Origin: Methanorbis rubei
GTDB taxonomy: Archaea > Halobacteriota > Methanomicrobia > Methanomicrobiales > Methanocorpusculaceae
Length of the DNA: 64,000 nucleotides
NCBI RefSeq assembly: GCF_032714495.1
Contig: NZ_JAWDKB010000001.1
Coordinates: 186,001 to 250,000 of the forward strand
Direction of reading: 5' to 3'
This document shows, piece by piece, positions 50,884-59,767 of this stretch. The notes beneath the pieces were generated by a model, which was not told where the DNA came from, ran no database searches, and was given only the letters and a program-made list of their open reading frames with translations. Made by a program: the position numbers and the translations under genes. Numbering within the stretch: position 1 is the stretch's first letter; every line of letters begins with the position of its first letter.

Positions 50884-52281
50884 ATGGGTTTCATCGAGGA
50901 CATCAGTGCCGCAGCCGAGATCATTAGAAATACGCACGCAGTGACGCTTATCTCGCACATCGACGCAGACGGCATCACCAGCGAAGCAATTGCCGCACAG
51001 GCAGTTGCGCGGCTCGGTATTCCCGTGACACCCGTTTTCGTCCGCCAGCTTGAACCGTTGACCATGCGGCATGTGCCAGATGACGACACCCTCAAAGTCT
51101 TCACCGATCTCGGTGCCGGCCAGCAGAACCTCATGGAAGAGGCAGGAATGAAAGCTGATGATGTGCTGATCCTTGATCACCACATCAATCAGCCTGCCCC
51201 AAACGGCACGATCTATCCACAGGTCAATGCACAGTTTTACGGACCTGAGTATGCGAAGTGTTCTGCAGCAGGCGTCGCCTACATGCTTGCACGAAAACTT
51301 GACCCAGACAACGCCGATCTTGCAGAGCTCGCCGTCGTCGGCAACGTAGGCGACATGATGGCGCGGGAAACCTGCGGCCTGACCGGCATTGCGCGATGGA
51401 TCGCGGAAGATGGAGCACAGACCGGGCGCGTAAGAATTGCCAAAGGCATCAACTGCTACGGCCTCTCAACGCGCCCTCTCCACCTCTGCCTCGCCAACAG
51501 CGATGACCCGATTCTTCCAGGACTCTCAGGAGACCCGAAAGCCGCAGCAGATCTTCTGATGCGGCTTGGCATCTATCAGAAGTCCTCAGACCAGCGTGTC
51601 TGGGAATCTCTGGAAGCAGAGGAAGCAAAGATTCTTGCAAGCGTCATTGCCGAACAGATGATCGCCAACGGCGAGTCAACCGAACGACTGTTTGCCGAGC
51701 TCTACTTCTTCCCGCACGAGACCGAACTCTCGCCTCTGCGTAATGCCTCAGAGTATGCAACCATGCTCAACGCCTGCGGTAGATGGGCAAAACCGAAGAT
51801 CGGCGAAGCAGTCTGCTTCGGCGACCGGGGAACCCAGTACCGCGAGGCAGAGCACATGCTCAGACATCACCGCACGATCATCCGCGAACTCTGCGAGCAC
51901 ATTCTGTCTACGGGCGTCGCAGACGCAGGACACCTGCAGTGGATTCACACGAGGGATACATACCCTGACACGATCGTCGGCATCGGAGCAGGCATGGCGC
52001 TGTCCAAACTGGACCCGTCGAAACCGATTATGGTGCTGTGCTATGTCTCTGACGAGCCTGACCTCGTCAAAATTTCGATGAGAACCTATGAAAAAGTACT
52101 CCGCCGCGGCGTTGACCTGCAGGCAGCACTGGTTGCGGCAGCCGCAGAATTTGACGGTGCGGGCGGAGGACATAATATTGCTGCGGGGGCATATATCCCG
52201 AAAGGTTGTGAAGATGATTTCATCAGAAGAGTTAACGAGCTTATTGCCGGCCAGTTTGCAACGGGTGCGCCGCATCGCTGA
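50884..52281 (+). CDS. RecJ-like DHH phosphoesterase, second homologue
   Basis: A 465-residue DHH-family protein: ISHIDADGITSEAIAAQAVA (motif I), FTDLGAGQQN, LILDHHINQPAPNG (DHH), VGNVGDMMARE, and DHHA1 GGGHNIAAGAYIPKG. Related to archaeal RecJ/GAN proteins and longer than the homologue at 19942. The downstream PUA gene begins inside its 3' end (68-bp overlap), so the two are coupled. Confidence 0.88.
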   Translation: MGFIEDISAAAEIIRNTHAVTLISHIDADGITSEAIAAQAVARLGIPVTPVFVRQLEPLTMRHVPDDDTLKVFTDLGAGQQNLMEEAGMKADDVLILDHHINQPAPNGTIYPQVNAQFYGPEYAKCSAAGVAYMLARKLDPDNADLAELAVVGNVGDMMARETCGLTGIARWIAEDGAQTGRVRIAKGINCYGLSTRPLHLCLANSDDPILPGLSGDPKAAADLLMRLGIYQKSSDQRVWESLEAEEAKILASVIAEQMIANGESTERLFAELYFFPHETELSPLRNASEYATMLNACGRWAKPKIGEAVCFGDRGTQYREAEHMLRHHRTIIRELCEHILSTGVADAGHLQWIHTRDTYPDTIVGIGAGMALSKLDPSKPIMVLCYVSDEPDLVKISMRTYEKVLRRGVDLQAALVAAAAEFDGAGGGHNIAAGAYIPKGCEDDFIRRVNELIAGQFATGAPHR

Positions 52282-52708
52282 TTTCCAGTTCGGCAGGGGA
52301 GCAGGAGACGCGATGTTTCCTGACGACACCACGTTTGCCTATTCAAACACGAAACGCATCAGGTACGCGAACTCAGGCAAGACGAGGTTAATAACGGTCC
52401 GCGCAGGAGACGGCAGACTGACGCTCGGGTATCCTGCGGCAGAACGTCTACATGCATTCCTTGCCGCACCGAAAAACCGTGTTGTGGTGATGAGCGATGC
52501 GGTGCCGTTCATTCTTGACGGCAAAAATGCGATGGCAAAGCATGTGGTTTCAAGCGACCCTGAGATCATGGCCGAGGATGAGGTGCTTGTGGTTGACGAG
52601 AATGATAATCTGCTTGCAACCGGCATGGCAATGCTTTCGGGTACTGAGATGATCGGATTTTCCTACGGAACTGCAGTCAAGGTTCGTCAGGGGAAGAACC
52701 GTCAGTGA
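52214..52708 (+). CDS. PUA-domain RNA-binding protein
   Basis: A 164-residue protein. The N-terminal part (RRIADFQFGRGAGDAMFPDD) is typical of archaeal proteins with a pre-PUA domain, and the C-terminal PUA domain (GKTRLITVRAG... VVMSDAVPFILDGKNAMAKH; DPEIMAEDEVLVVDENDNLL) resembles that of archaeosine tRNA-guanine transglycosylase. Probably binds tRNA or rRNA. Starts within the RecJ-like gene. Confidence 0.85.
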   Translation: MISSEELTSLLPASLQRVRRIADFQFGRGAGDAMFPDDTTFAYSNTKRIRYANSGKTRLITVRAGDGRLTLGYPAAERLHAFLAAPKNRVVVMSDAVPFILDGKNAMAKHVVSSDPEIMAEDEVLVVDENDNLLATGMAMLSGTEMIGFSYGTAVKVRQGKNRQ

Positions 52709-52767
52709 CCCCGATGGAATTAAGATTGATTGAAAAAAAATGATAGAGTAAGGAGAGGTAAAAAAAT

Positions 52768-53109
52768 ATGATGCCAGGTGTTAATCCCAAACAGATGAAG
52801 GCCGCGATGAAGAAGATGGGTATGAAGATGGACGAGATCGAGAATGTAGAGAAAGTTGTTGTCTACACTCCTTCGGGAAACTATGTCTTTGAGCCGGCCG
52901 AGGTTGTCGGTATTACGATGCAGGGCCAGACTTCGTACCAGCTGACCGGTACTCCGCGGTTTGAACCGGCGAAGGTGGAGATCCCTGAGTCTGATGTGGA
53001 GCTTGTTTCGTCCCAGACGCAGGTGTCGCCGGAGACTGCACGCGCAGCACTTGAATCATGCAACGGCGATATTGCCGAGGCAATTCTGAAACTTACGGCA
53101 GTAGAATGA
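52768..53109 (+). CDS. nac: Nascent polypeptide-associated complex protein
   Basis: A 113-residue archaeal NAC alpha-like homodimer subunit: basic N-terminus (NPKQMKAAMKKMGMKMDE), NAC beta-barrel (VVVYTPSGNYVFEPAEVVGI), and C-terminal UBA domain (SPETARAALESCNGDIAEAI). It binds nascent chains at the ribosome. A good SD (AGGAGAGG) precedes ATG 52768. Overlaps the TrmI gene by 4 bp. Confidence 0.93.
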   Translation: MMPGVNPKQMKAAMKKMGMKMDEIENVEKVVVYTPSGNYVFEPAEVVGITMQGQTSYQLTGTPRFEPAKVEIPESDVELVSSQTQVSPETARAALESCNGDIAEAILKLTAVE

Positions 53110-53840
53110 TCGGACCAAACCGGGTGATTGTCCGCGGTCATGGCCGCGAGTATTATGTGCGGGCCGGAGAGGGGAAACTTTCGACGGATCTCGGGATGAT
53201 TGATCTCGCGGCGGTGGCTGAACTTGAGAGCGGGGATACTATTCTGACGCACTTGGAAAAGCCGTTCACAGTCCTCGTGCCAAGGCCGACGGATTTTTTC
53301 TCTCATGGGAAGCGCACCGGCGCACCGATGATGCCGAAGGATATCGGCATGGTGATCGCCTATACCGGTATGTCAGCCCGCGACCGCGTGCTTGATGCTG
53401 GGACGGGATCAGGGATTGCGACGATTTTTTTCGGCGGCGTTGCAAAGTCTGTGGTGACGTGCGAGGCACGCGAGGAGTTCTCCCGCATTGCGGAGGGAAA
53501 CATCCGTGATGCAGGACTTACGAATGTTGAGTGCCGGGCATGTGATGTGCTCGCGGTTACGGACGGGCCGTTTGATGTGGTGCATCTGGATATGATGATT
53601 GAGCCGCAGCATGTGGAGCATGCCCACGGACTTCTCAGGACCGGCGGATACTTCGCAACCTATACGCCGTTCCTTGAGCAGACGTTCTGTGTGATGGATA
53701 CGGCACGGCGGCTGTTCGGCGAGGAGTGCGTGCAGACGTTTGAGTGCATGGAGCGCGAACTGACGCGAAGCGCACGGGGAACGCGGCCTTCGACAAAAGT
53801 ATCGCACACGGGTTATCTGACGATCGCCCGAAAGATCTAA
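53106..53840 (+). CDS. trmI: tRNA (adenine-N1)-methyltransferase TrmI
   Basis: A 244-residue SAM-dependent methyltransferase: N-terminal beta domain (RVIVRGHGREYYVRAGEG), KRTGAPMMPKDIGMVIAYTG, SAM motif DAGTGSGIATIFF, and C-terminal VSHTGYLTIARK. It modifies A57/A58 in the T-loop of tRNA in archaea. Shares ATGA overlap with NAC. Confidence 0.9.
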   Translation: MIGPNRVIVRGHGREYYVRAGEGKLSTDLGMIDLAAVAELESGDTILTHLEKPFTVLVPRPTDFFSHGKRTGAPMMPKDIGMVIAYTGMSARDRVLDAGTGSGIATIFFGGVAKSVVTCEAREEFSRIAEGNIRDAGLTNVECRACDVLAVTDGPFDVVHLDMMIEPQHVEHAHGLLRTGGYFATYTPFLEQTFCVMDTARRLFGEECVQTFECMERELTRSARGTRPSTKVSHTGYLTIARKI

Positions 53841-53954
53841 ATTTTTTTTTTGAAATTATTTGATGTAACAGAAATCTTCTTTCAGAAATATTTTTCAGTA
53901 AAACAAGCGAGAATTTTTCGGAGAAAAAAATGATTTCCGTTAGGTGGGATTCTC

Positions 53955-54240
53955 TGTAGGTGGTTTTTTTGGGGTAACCACGGAACACACTGAGCACACG
54001 GAATTCCACGGAAAAAAACACAGAATACCGCTTCGCTTACGGAAAACACGGAAAGCCTAAGAGTACGAGTATGTGTATAGGTCACCGTTTTGAGATGCCA
54101 ACCTCCTTAGGCTTTCCGTGTTTTCCGGCGCCGCAGGCGTTCTCCGTGTTTTTTTTCCGTGGAATTCCGTGTGCTCAGTGTGTTCCGTGGTTACTCCAAG
54201 CTAGGCCGCATACAAAAAATCCCAAACAATGAAATTCATT
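53955..54240. repeat. Type A intergenic element with mismatched arms (chimera)
   Basis: Closely related to the element at 32767: same CACGGAA arms, same loop (GAGTACGAGTATGTGTATAG, GTCACCG, TTTGAGATGCCAAC, CTTAGG). The left arm has the ACCGCTTCGCTTACGG module (54027-54042), but the right arm has CCGGCGCCGCAGGCG (about 54124-54139), the module of the copy at 58696. So the arms cannot fully pair here. The rest of the gene-free stretch 53841-54346 is AT-rich. Confidence 0.75.
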
Positions 54241-54273
54241 TTCAAAAAACGAACACAGCCTAAGTCCATAATA

Positions 54274-54346
54274 TTTTTTTCAAAAAAATAATTCTAAAAA
54301 ATAATTCTGAAAAAATAATTTCAAAAAAAATATTTTTACAAAAAAA
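54274..54346 (-). terminator. Repeated U-tracts downstream of hisD
   Basis: Five T6-T8 runs on the minus strand within 70 bp directly after the hisD stop, interspersed with AATTATT words. Typical of archaeal intrinsic termination at consecutive U-tracts. Confidence 0.55.
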
Positions 54347-55597
54347 TCATTCGCGTCGGAGTCGCACCGAGTTCGCGTGGGCCGCAAGTCCCTCCGCAGT
54401 AGCGAGAGCCTCAATCACATCGCCGATCGACTCAAGTCCCTCGCGGGTTACCATCTGCACCTGCGACCGCTTCATGAAATGATTCACATCAAGAGCAGAG
54501 TAGCTCTTCGCATACCCGGCGGTCGGCAGCACATGATTCGTGCCGGACGCATAATCACCGCAGGCGACCGGTGTGTACGGACCGATGAAGATCGAGCCTG
54601 CATGACGGATACCGGAGAGTGTCGAGAGCGCGTCCACCGTCTGAATCGAAAGATGCTCAGGAGCAATCCGGTTCATCAGATCCGTTGCATCCTCCATACT
54701 CTCTGCGATCACATAACCTGAATGGGCAAGGGCTTTCTCCATAATATCACGACGCGGGGCATCTGCGATCTGAACTGCAATCTCTTCGCCCACTTCTGCG
54801 GCAAGCTTTTTGCTGTCAGTCACCAGAACGCATGCAGCGTTTGGATCATGCTCGGCCTGCGCAAGAACGTCTGCTGCAATATAGCGCGGCTCAGCAGACG
54901 CATCGGCAATGATGCCGATCTCGCTCGGTCCCGCAGGAAAATCAATGTCAGCGTACTCGCGAAGCATCATTTTTGCCTGCGTCACAAACACATTGCCGGG
55001 GCCGACAATCTTCTGCACCGGACGAATGGTTTCGGTACCAAGAGCCATCGCAGCAATTGCCTGTGCTCCGCCAAGCTGATACGCCTCATCAACACCTGCA
55101 ATATCAAGAGCTACAAGCGTTAAGGGATTGACCTTCGGCGGTGTGCAAACCACAATCTCCGGAACACCCGCAACCCGTGCGGCAACAGTTGTCATCAGAA
55201 CAGTTGACGGATATGCAGCACGGCCCCCAGGGATGTACGCACCAATGCGGTCCAGAGGAGTCGTCTTCACTCCGAGCGTGATGCCCGGCTCCATCTCCTC
55301 AAGCCACAGCGTCTTGCTCTTCTGCAGCTCATGGAACTGCGTGATCCGCGCCTCGGCCTCAATCAGCGCCTGCACCAGCTCAGGAGACACCTGATCGTAC
55401 GCCGCATCGATCTCTTCAGGGGGGATCTCAAGCGAGGAAAGTTTCTGATGATCAAATTTTTCCGTCAGAGAGAACAGCGCCTTATCACCGTTTACTCTGA
55501 CATCCTCGATGATCGTATTTACCGAATCCTTCACATCAGATAACGAGCCTCTGCGCATGCCAATCCATGACTCAACCGAGAGCGGCTGCCAAAACAT
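54347..55597 (-). CDS. hisD: Histidinol dehydrogenase
   Basis: A 416-residue enzyme for the last two steps of histidine synthesis. Seen: MFWQPLSVESWIGMRRGS at the start, GVKTTPLDRIGAYIPGG, KIVGPGNVFVTQAKMML, FPAGPSEIGIIAD, HDPNAACVLV and RHAGSIFIGPYTPVACGDYA with SGTNHVLPT. The ATG at 55597 gives normal length; the longer frame upstream only translates the intergenic repeat. No other his genes adjoin it. Confidence 0.95.
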   Translation of the reverse strand: MFWQPLSVESWIGMRRGSLSDVKDSVNTIIEDVRVNGDKALFSLTEKFDHQKLSSLEIPPEEIDAAYDQVSPELVQALIEAEARITQFHELQKSKTLWLEEMEPGITLGVKTTPLDRIGAYIPGGRAAYPSTVLMTTVAARVAGVPEIVVCTPPKVNPLTLVALDIAGVDEAYQLGGAQAIAAMALGTETIRPVQKIVGPGNVFVTQAKMMLREYADIDFPAGPSEIGIIADASAEPRYIAADVLAQAEHDPNAACVLVTDSKKLAAEVGEEIAVQIADAPRRDIMEKALAHSGYVIAESMEDATDLMNRIAPEHLSIQTVDALSTLSGIRHAGSIFIGPYTPVACGDYASGTNHVLPTAGYAKSYSALDVNHFMKRSQVQMVTREGLESIGDVIEALATAEGLAAHANSVRLRRE

Positions 55598-55662
55598 GAG
55601 TAGATGTTTGGTGCGGACGGTATTACCTTTTTTCAACGGGTCGGTGTTGCTGATTAAATCCT

Positions 55663-55850
55663 GCCGCACACGGAAGACACAGAGCACATAGAAAAACATC
55701 ACTGAGAGGCGTGAACACCACTGAATCCGAAAACAATTCACTTCCGTGATGTTCACGCCTCTCAGTGATGTTTTTCGGTGAAATTCCGTATGTTCCCGCG
55801 AAGCGGTGAGCAGGCCGTAGGCATGCGTTCCGTTTTTCCGTGGGGGGAGC
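55663..55850. repeat. Dispersed intergenic element, type C
   Basis: Inverted pair CATCACTGAGAGGCGTGAAC / GTTCACGCCTCTCAGTGATG around about 30 bp (55698-55770), then TTCCGTATGTTCCC and a module GCGAAGCGGTGAGCAGGCCG (55798-55827), ending CGTTTTTCCGTGG. It occupies most of the gene-free stretch 55598-55959 between hisD and cbiZ. Confidence 0.65.
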
Positions 55851-55959
55851 TGTAACGAACGGACAATAAACGAATTTATCGACATAACCCAGCGAACCCG
55901 CAAAAACACATACAGTAAAGAACTCAGCCGCAGAGATATGTAATAAAGAAGGGAAAGCT

Positions 55960-56838
55960 GTGAGATACCATTACGACAATGAGACCGTCTACATCCGGGG
56001 CGCATGGCGTGCGGCCAGTACCGGCGTTGACGGCGGCATGAAAAATATCTCCACCATTCTCAACCGAACAGTCCCCGCAAACTTTGATCACGACAGACCC
56101 CTCACCTACATCAGAGAAATCCTCGCAGCAAAAGGATACGATAATGATGCATTCGGCCTCCTTACTGCGGTTGCGATGCGCAACCTCTGCGTGCTTCAGT
56201 ACGACTACATCACCGTGTTCGTCACAGCCGGCGTCTCAAACCCGAACCCTGACCCAGCAAAGCCGCACACCATCAATATCATCGTAACCTCAGACGAAAG
56301 CCTCTCGGACGCGGCAATTCTTGAAACGATCATAACCGCAACCGAGGCAAAAGCCCATGCGCTGAAATATCTCGGGCGCGACTTTACCGGCACCACCTCT
56401 GATGCAGTCGTCGTTGCGACGATCCCCTCAGACTCGCCGCGGCATCAGTATGCCGGAACCTTCACCGAAGTCGGGAAGCGCGTCTATGACGCGGTCCTCA
56501 CCGGAGTTGCCGCATCACTCGACCGGCATGAAGGGAGGGCGGTGCGCAGGACACCGTCCTACTTCATCTACTCACGCTACGGCGGAAACCACTGGGTCGA
56601 GTGGCAGAAGGAGAGCTGTCCTTACTATCCCTGCCACTTCGAAGGGCAGTCCTGTGACTTCTGCTACTGCCCGTTCTATCCCTGCCATGACACGGAGCTC
56701 GGAGGGTTTGTGGACAGCTCCTCAGGCGGAAAAGTCTGGGCCTGCACGAACTGTCTGCTTCTCCATAAGCCTGAGGTCGCCGCATATCTGAAGGCGCATC
56801 CTGATGCAGATCTCCCTGAACTGAAACAACAGAAGTAA
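55960..56838 (+). CDS. cbiZ: Adenosylcobinamide amidohydrolase CbiZ with Cys-rich C-terminal domain
   Basis: A 292-residue protein. Residues ~1-195 form the CbiZ domain (RAASTGVDGG, FGLLTAVAMRNL, VFVTAGVSN, TATEAKAHAL), which removes the aminopropanol side chain of cobinamides for B12 salvage. A C-terminal Cys-rich small domain follows (SCPYYPCHFEG, CDFCYCPFYPC, ACTNCLLLH), probably metal binding. GTG start at 55960 with an SD-like AGGGA. Followed by NreA 6 bp later. Confidence 0.88.
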   Translation: MRYHYDNETVYIRGAWRAASTGVDGGMKNISTILNRTVPANFDHDRPLTYIREILAAKGYDNDAFGLLTAVAMRNLCVLQYDYITVFVTAGVSNPNPDPAKPHTINIIVTSDESLSDAAILETIITATEAKAHALKYLGRDFTGTTSDAVVVATIPSDSPRHQYAGTFTEVGKRVYDAVLTGVAASLDRHEGRAVRRTPSYFIYSRYGGNHWVEWQKESCPYYPCHFEGQSCDFCYCPFYPCHDTELGGFVDSSSGGKVWACTNCLLLHKPEVAAYLKAHPDADLPELKQQK

Positions 56839-56844
56839 CGAAGT

Positions 56845-58014
56845 ATGCCGTCCCAGTGTGCTGTCTGCAAAGGAAAAGGTCTCTGCGGCCTGCCGAACTG
56901 TCCCATCACGCGGAGGTTTCATGCGATGAAAGATGTCCAGCCGGTCAGCGAGTACATGGGAGCGTCACCTTCGGTCTTCGTCGGCAGCTACGGATACCCG
57001 CGAGTGGTTGGAGGCCCCCTGATGATCAATGACTCGGACAACCCGCTTCAATGGGTGCGCGAGGGATTTTCGATCGACGACATTGTGGGCATCCGGTCCA
57101 GAACGATCCGCGGGGGAAAAGAGCTGGACGTGAAACTGCCGGACGCAGAAAAAATTCAGGAGATTGCACTCTCCGATAAACCTCTTGATGTTGAGGTCGC
57201 GTTTGCGAAGCCAGTGCAGTTTGATCTGAACTTCGACGGAACCGTTGCCCCCGTTGGAATGTCCGGCGCAATGAAGAAGCTGGATGTGATCGACAACGCA
57301 AGCGTGTCTCGAATCGTTGACCGGTGCACGTCAGATACCGATCTCCGTGCGACGGAAGCCGCACGCATTTTGTTTGAGAACGGGACTGATGTGTATAAGA
57401 TCACAAACCTCCTGACCTCGGGCCTTCTTGGCGTGCAGAGAAAAGTTGTTCCTACCCGCTGGGCAATCACGGCGACGGATGATATGATCTCGTCCGGCAT
57501 GAAACGCGATGTGGTCCGCATGCCAGCACTGCCTGAGTTTCAGGTGTTCTGTGCGACCCTGCACGGCAACAGCCTCTGCTTCCTGCTGATCCCTGCAGAG
57601 GAGTGGAAGTTTGAGATGATCGAGCGCTGGCAGAAACATTCTCTCTGGGCAGGCGAGGAGGAGACCATCATCGAAGATGGCGAGGCAGGGCTTACGAAGA
57701 GCAAGTACTCGCCGATTGGCGGCGCCTACTACTCGGCCAGGCTTGCGGTGCTGGAGTATCTGAAAACAGTCGGGCGATGTGCAAAAGTGCTCTGCATCCG
57801 CGACATCTCAGGCGAGTACTGGGCGCCCCTCGGGACCTGGGTAATCCGCGAGGCATCGCATGCCTCACTTGCGACTGCTCCGATGCGGGTCGGAACCCTT
57901 GCCGAGGCAACCGCTGCTGCGCAAGAGATGCTTGGCACAAACTTCTGGCTGACGCACGCGAAAATGCTGCGTGATATCAGGCAGCAGAAAACACTCACGG
58001 AGTTTTTCCCATGA
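56845..58014 (+). CDS. nreA: Nre family DNA repair protein (NreA)
   Basis: A 389-residue protein. The N-terminal zinc motif has Cys5, Cys8, Cys14 and Cys19 (CAVCKGKGLCGLPNC), then PSVFVGSYGYPRVVGGPL, and WQKHSLWAGEEE with TKSKYSPIGGAYYSARLA. The C-terminus QQKTLTEFF is a PCNA-interaction box. Archaeal NreA proteins function in DNA damage tolerance. Overlaps the DUF3089 gene by 4 bp. Confidence 0.92.
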   Translation: MPSQCAVCKGKGLCGLPNCPITRRFHAMKDVQPVSEYMGASPSVFVGSYGYPRVVGGPLMINDSDNPLQWVREGFSIDDIVGIRSRTIRGGKELDVKLPDAEKIQEIALSDKPLDVEVAFAKPVQFDLNFDGTVAPVGMSGAMKKLDVIDNASVSRIVDRCTSDTDLRATEAARILFENGTDVYKITNLLTSGLLGVQRKVVPTRWAITATDDMISSGMKRDVVRMPALPEFQVFCATLHGNSLCFLLIPAEEWKFEMIERWQKHSLWAGEEETIIEDGEAGLTKSKYSPIGGAYYSARLAVLEYLKTVGRCAKVLCIRDISGEYWAPLGTWVIREASHASLATAPMRVGTLAEATAAAQEMLGTNFWLTHAKMLRDIRQQKTLTEFFP

Positions 58015-58661
58015 AATCTAATGAAATCGAAAAATGGATGCCGATGATCTGGCTATTCATAGGAATAATTATTCTGGTCATCGTCGGGTTTGGAGCGGTG
58101 TATGTGTCAGGCGATGCGCCGGAGACCATTGCTATCAAGTACGGAGATTCAAACAACTGGTATGCTCTCGGTTCTGATCCCGAAGCCGAGCTTGATGTGT
58201 TTTATCTCTATGATGATGTGAATGTCTCCGACATCAGTCCGTACGAAACCAATGTGGATGTGTCGCTCTACGAGATACACAACAGGGTCAGCGATGAGAT
58301 CACAGCATCGATTGATGCCTATCCATCAGGAATGAACAACTACATTCCCTACTACCGTCAGGTGACCCAGTACGCACAGGAGGCTGATCTGCCGATCATT
58401 GAGGATGCGGCACGAATGATTGCGTATGCGGATGCAAAGGCGGCGTTCCACTACTATATGAGCGTCCACAACAACGGCCGCCCCTATATCCTCGCAGGCT
58501 CGGGACAGGGCGCAGAGTATGTTGCCGAGATGATCGCCGAGTGGTTTGGGAAGCGGCCCGCATATCTGAAAAATCTTCAGGGCGTGTACCTGGATAGTAA
58601 GCTGCAGAGCAATGAGACGGTCTCGCAGCTGCTTGGAGACAAGACCATCCTTGTGCTGTGA
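58011..58661 (+). CDS. DUF3089 alpha/beta-hydrolase-like protein, membrane anchored
   Basis: A 216-residue protein with one N-terminal membrane segment (IWLFIGIIILVIVGFGAVYV), then a DUF3089-type region (ELDVFYLYDDVNVSD; YYRQVTQYAQEAD; PYILAGSGQGAEYVAEMIAE). The GxSxG nucleophile elbow of hydrolases appears as AGSGQGA, so a Ser is in place. It is shorter than typical DUF3089 proteins and may lack the C-terminal catalytic His region. Coupled to nreA by a 4-bp overlap. Confidence 0.7.
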   Translation: MKSNEIEKWMPMIWLFIGIIILVIVGFGAVYVSGDAPETIAIKYGDSNNWYALGSDPEAELDVFYLYDDVNVSDISPYETNVDVSLYEIHNRVSDEITASIDAYPSGMNNYIPYYRQVTQYAQEADLPIIEDAARMIAYADAKAAFHYYMSVHNNGRPYILAGSGQGAEYVAEMIAEWFGKRPAYLKNLQGVYLDSKLQSNETVSQLLGDKTILVL

Positions 58662-58695
58662 GAAATACAATAGGATTTGCGCGGTGAAATTTTGC

Positions 58696-58990
58696 TACAT
58701 GTGGTTTTATTTGGAGTAACCACGGAATGCACAGAAATATCACGGAGCTTCACTGAATGCACGGAGAACGCCTGCGGCGCCGGAATGCACGGAAAAATTT
58801 CCGAGACAATTTATTTCCTTTTACTCTCTCAAAATATGAAAAATATATTCCGTGCATTCCGGCGCCGCAGGCATTCTCCGTGCATTTTATTCCGTGAAAC
58901 TCTGTGTGCTCTGTGCATTCAGTGGTTACTCCGAGTGAGGTCAAGGACAGAAAAATTCCAAACGATGAAACTCATCATCGCGTAATATCT
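58696..58990. repeat. Type A intergenic element with GGCGCCGCAGG arm module
   Basis: Begins GTGGTTTTATTTGGAGTAAC and ends near ACTCATCATCGCGTAA, as other type A copies. Both arms carry the same module (ACGCCTGCGGCGCCGG at left, about 58768-58783, its near-complement at 58859-58874), so pairing is kept. The loop (58796-58848) is unlike that at 32767. It fills the stretch 58662-59015. Confidence 0.7.
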
Positions 58991-59015
58991 AATAAAAAAA
59001 ATAAAAAAATCCGGA

Positions 59016-59696
59016 TTATGCATCCAGAACCATTTTTTCGAGATCAAGCGGCTGGATGTGTTTGCCGTTTTTGTAGGCACGCATGTTGCCGCCTGAGATC
59101 TCATCGATGAGCACAATTTTGTCGCCGACTTTGCCGAACTCAAACTTAATGTCATAGAGGTCGATCTGTTTTTTGGCGAGCTCGTCCTTGATGATGGTCG
59201 CGATCTTCTGGGTGAGTTCCTTTAAGGTCTCGTAGTCCTTTGCAGAGACGATGCCGAGAATGTCAAGAGCGTCTTTGGTGATTGGCGGATCCTCGCGGGA
59301 GTCGTCCTTCAGCGTGGTCTCAACAAATGCCGGAAGGCTTGCTGCCTCTTTGACATAATCGCCGTAGCGGCGGTAGAAGCTGCCGACCGCACGGAACCGG
59401 CAGATGACCTCAAGACCTTTGCCGAACGGTTTTGCCGGAATCACGGTCATGGTCACATCATTGATGTTGCAGTCGATGTAGTGAGTTGGAATACCTTTCG
59501 TATTCAGAATCTCAAAGAAGTACTTGGTCAACCGGAGACCGGCACGGCCCGCGCCGTCAATGGTCAGGCCCACTGTGTTCATCCCGGGATCGAAAACGCC
59601 TTCAGCGCCGGTACAGTCGTCCTTAAACTTCAGCAGATAGTTTCCGTCGTCAAGAGCGAAAACATTCTTTGTTTTGCCGGTGTATACCAGTTTCAT
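59016..59696 (-). CDS. purC: SAICAR synthase PurC
   Basis: A 226-residue purine-pathway enzyme joining aspartate to CAIR. Conserved: [77 protein letters not shown]. No other pur genes nearby. Monocistronic; the downstream stretch is the palindromic repeat. Confidence 0.95.
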   Translation of the reverse strand: MKLVYTGKTKNVFALDDGNYLLKFKDDCTGAEGVFDPGMNTVGLTIDGAGRAGLRLTKYFFEILNTKGIPTHYIDCNINDVTMTVIPAKPFGKGLEVICRFRAVGSFYRRYGDYVKEAASLPAFVETTLKDDSREDPPITKDALDILGIVSAKDYETLKELTQKIATIIKDELAKKQIDLYDIKFEFGKVGDKIVLIDEISGGNMRAYKNGKHIQPLDLEKMVLDA

Positions 59697-59767
59697 GGTA
59701 GAGGAGTGTTGTCAGTATTCGGGTATAACTCTTTCACAATCCTGAGTGATTGGAGAACAAATCCACT

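Noticed and set aside
55598-56005. N-terminal extension of HisD
   Set aside because: It translates the intergenic type C repeat (HAYGLLTASREHTE-like peptide) and passes the conserved MFWQPL start.
56130-56180. Similarity of the CbiZ segment DAFGLLTA to peptides encoded by the repeat module
   Set aside because: The segment is part of the conserved CbiZ motif; the resemblance to translated repeat (AFGLLTAS) is probably chance.
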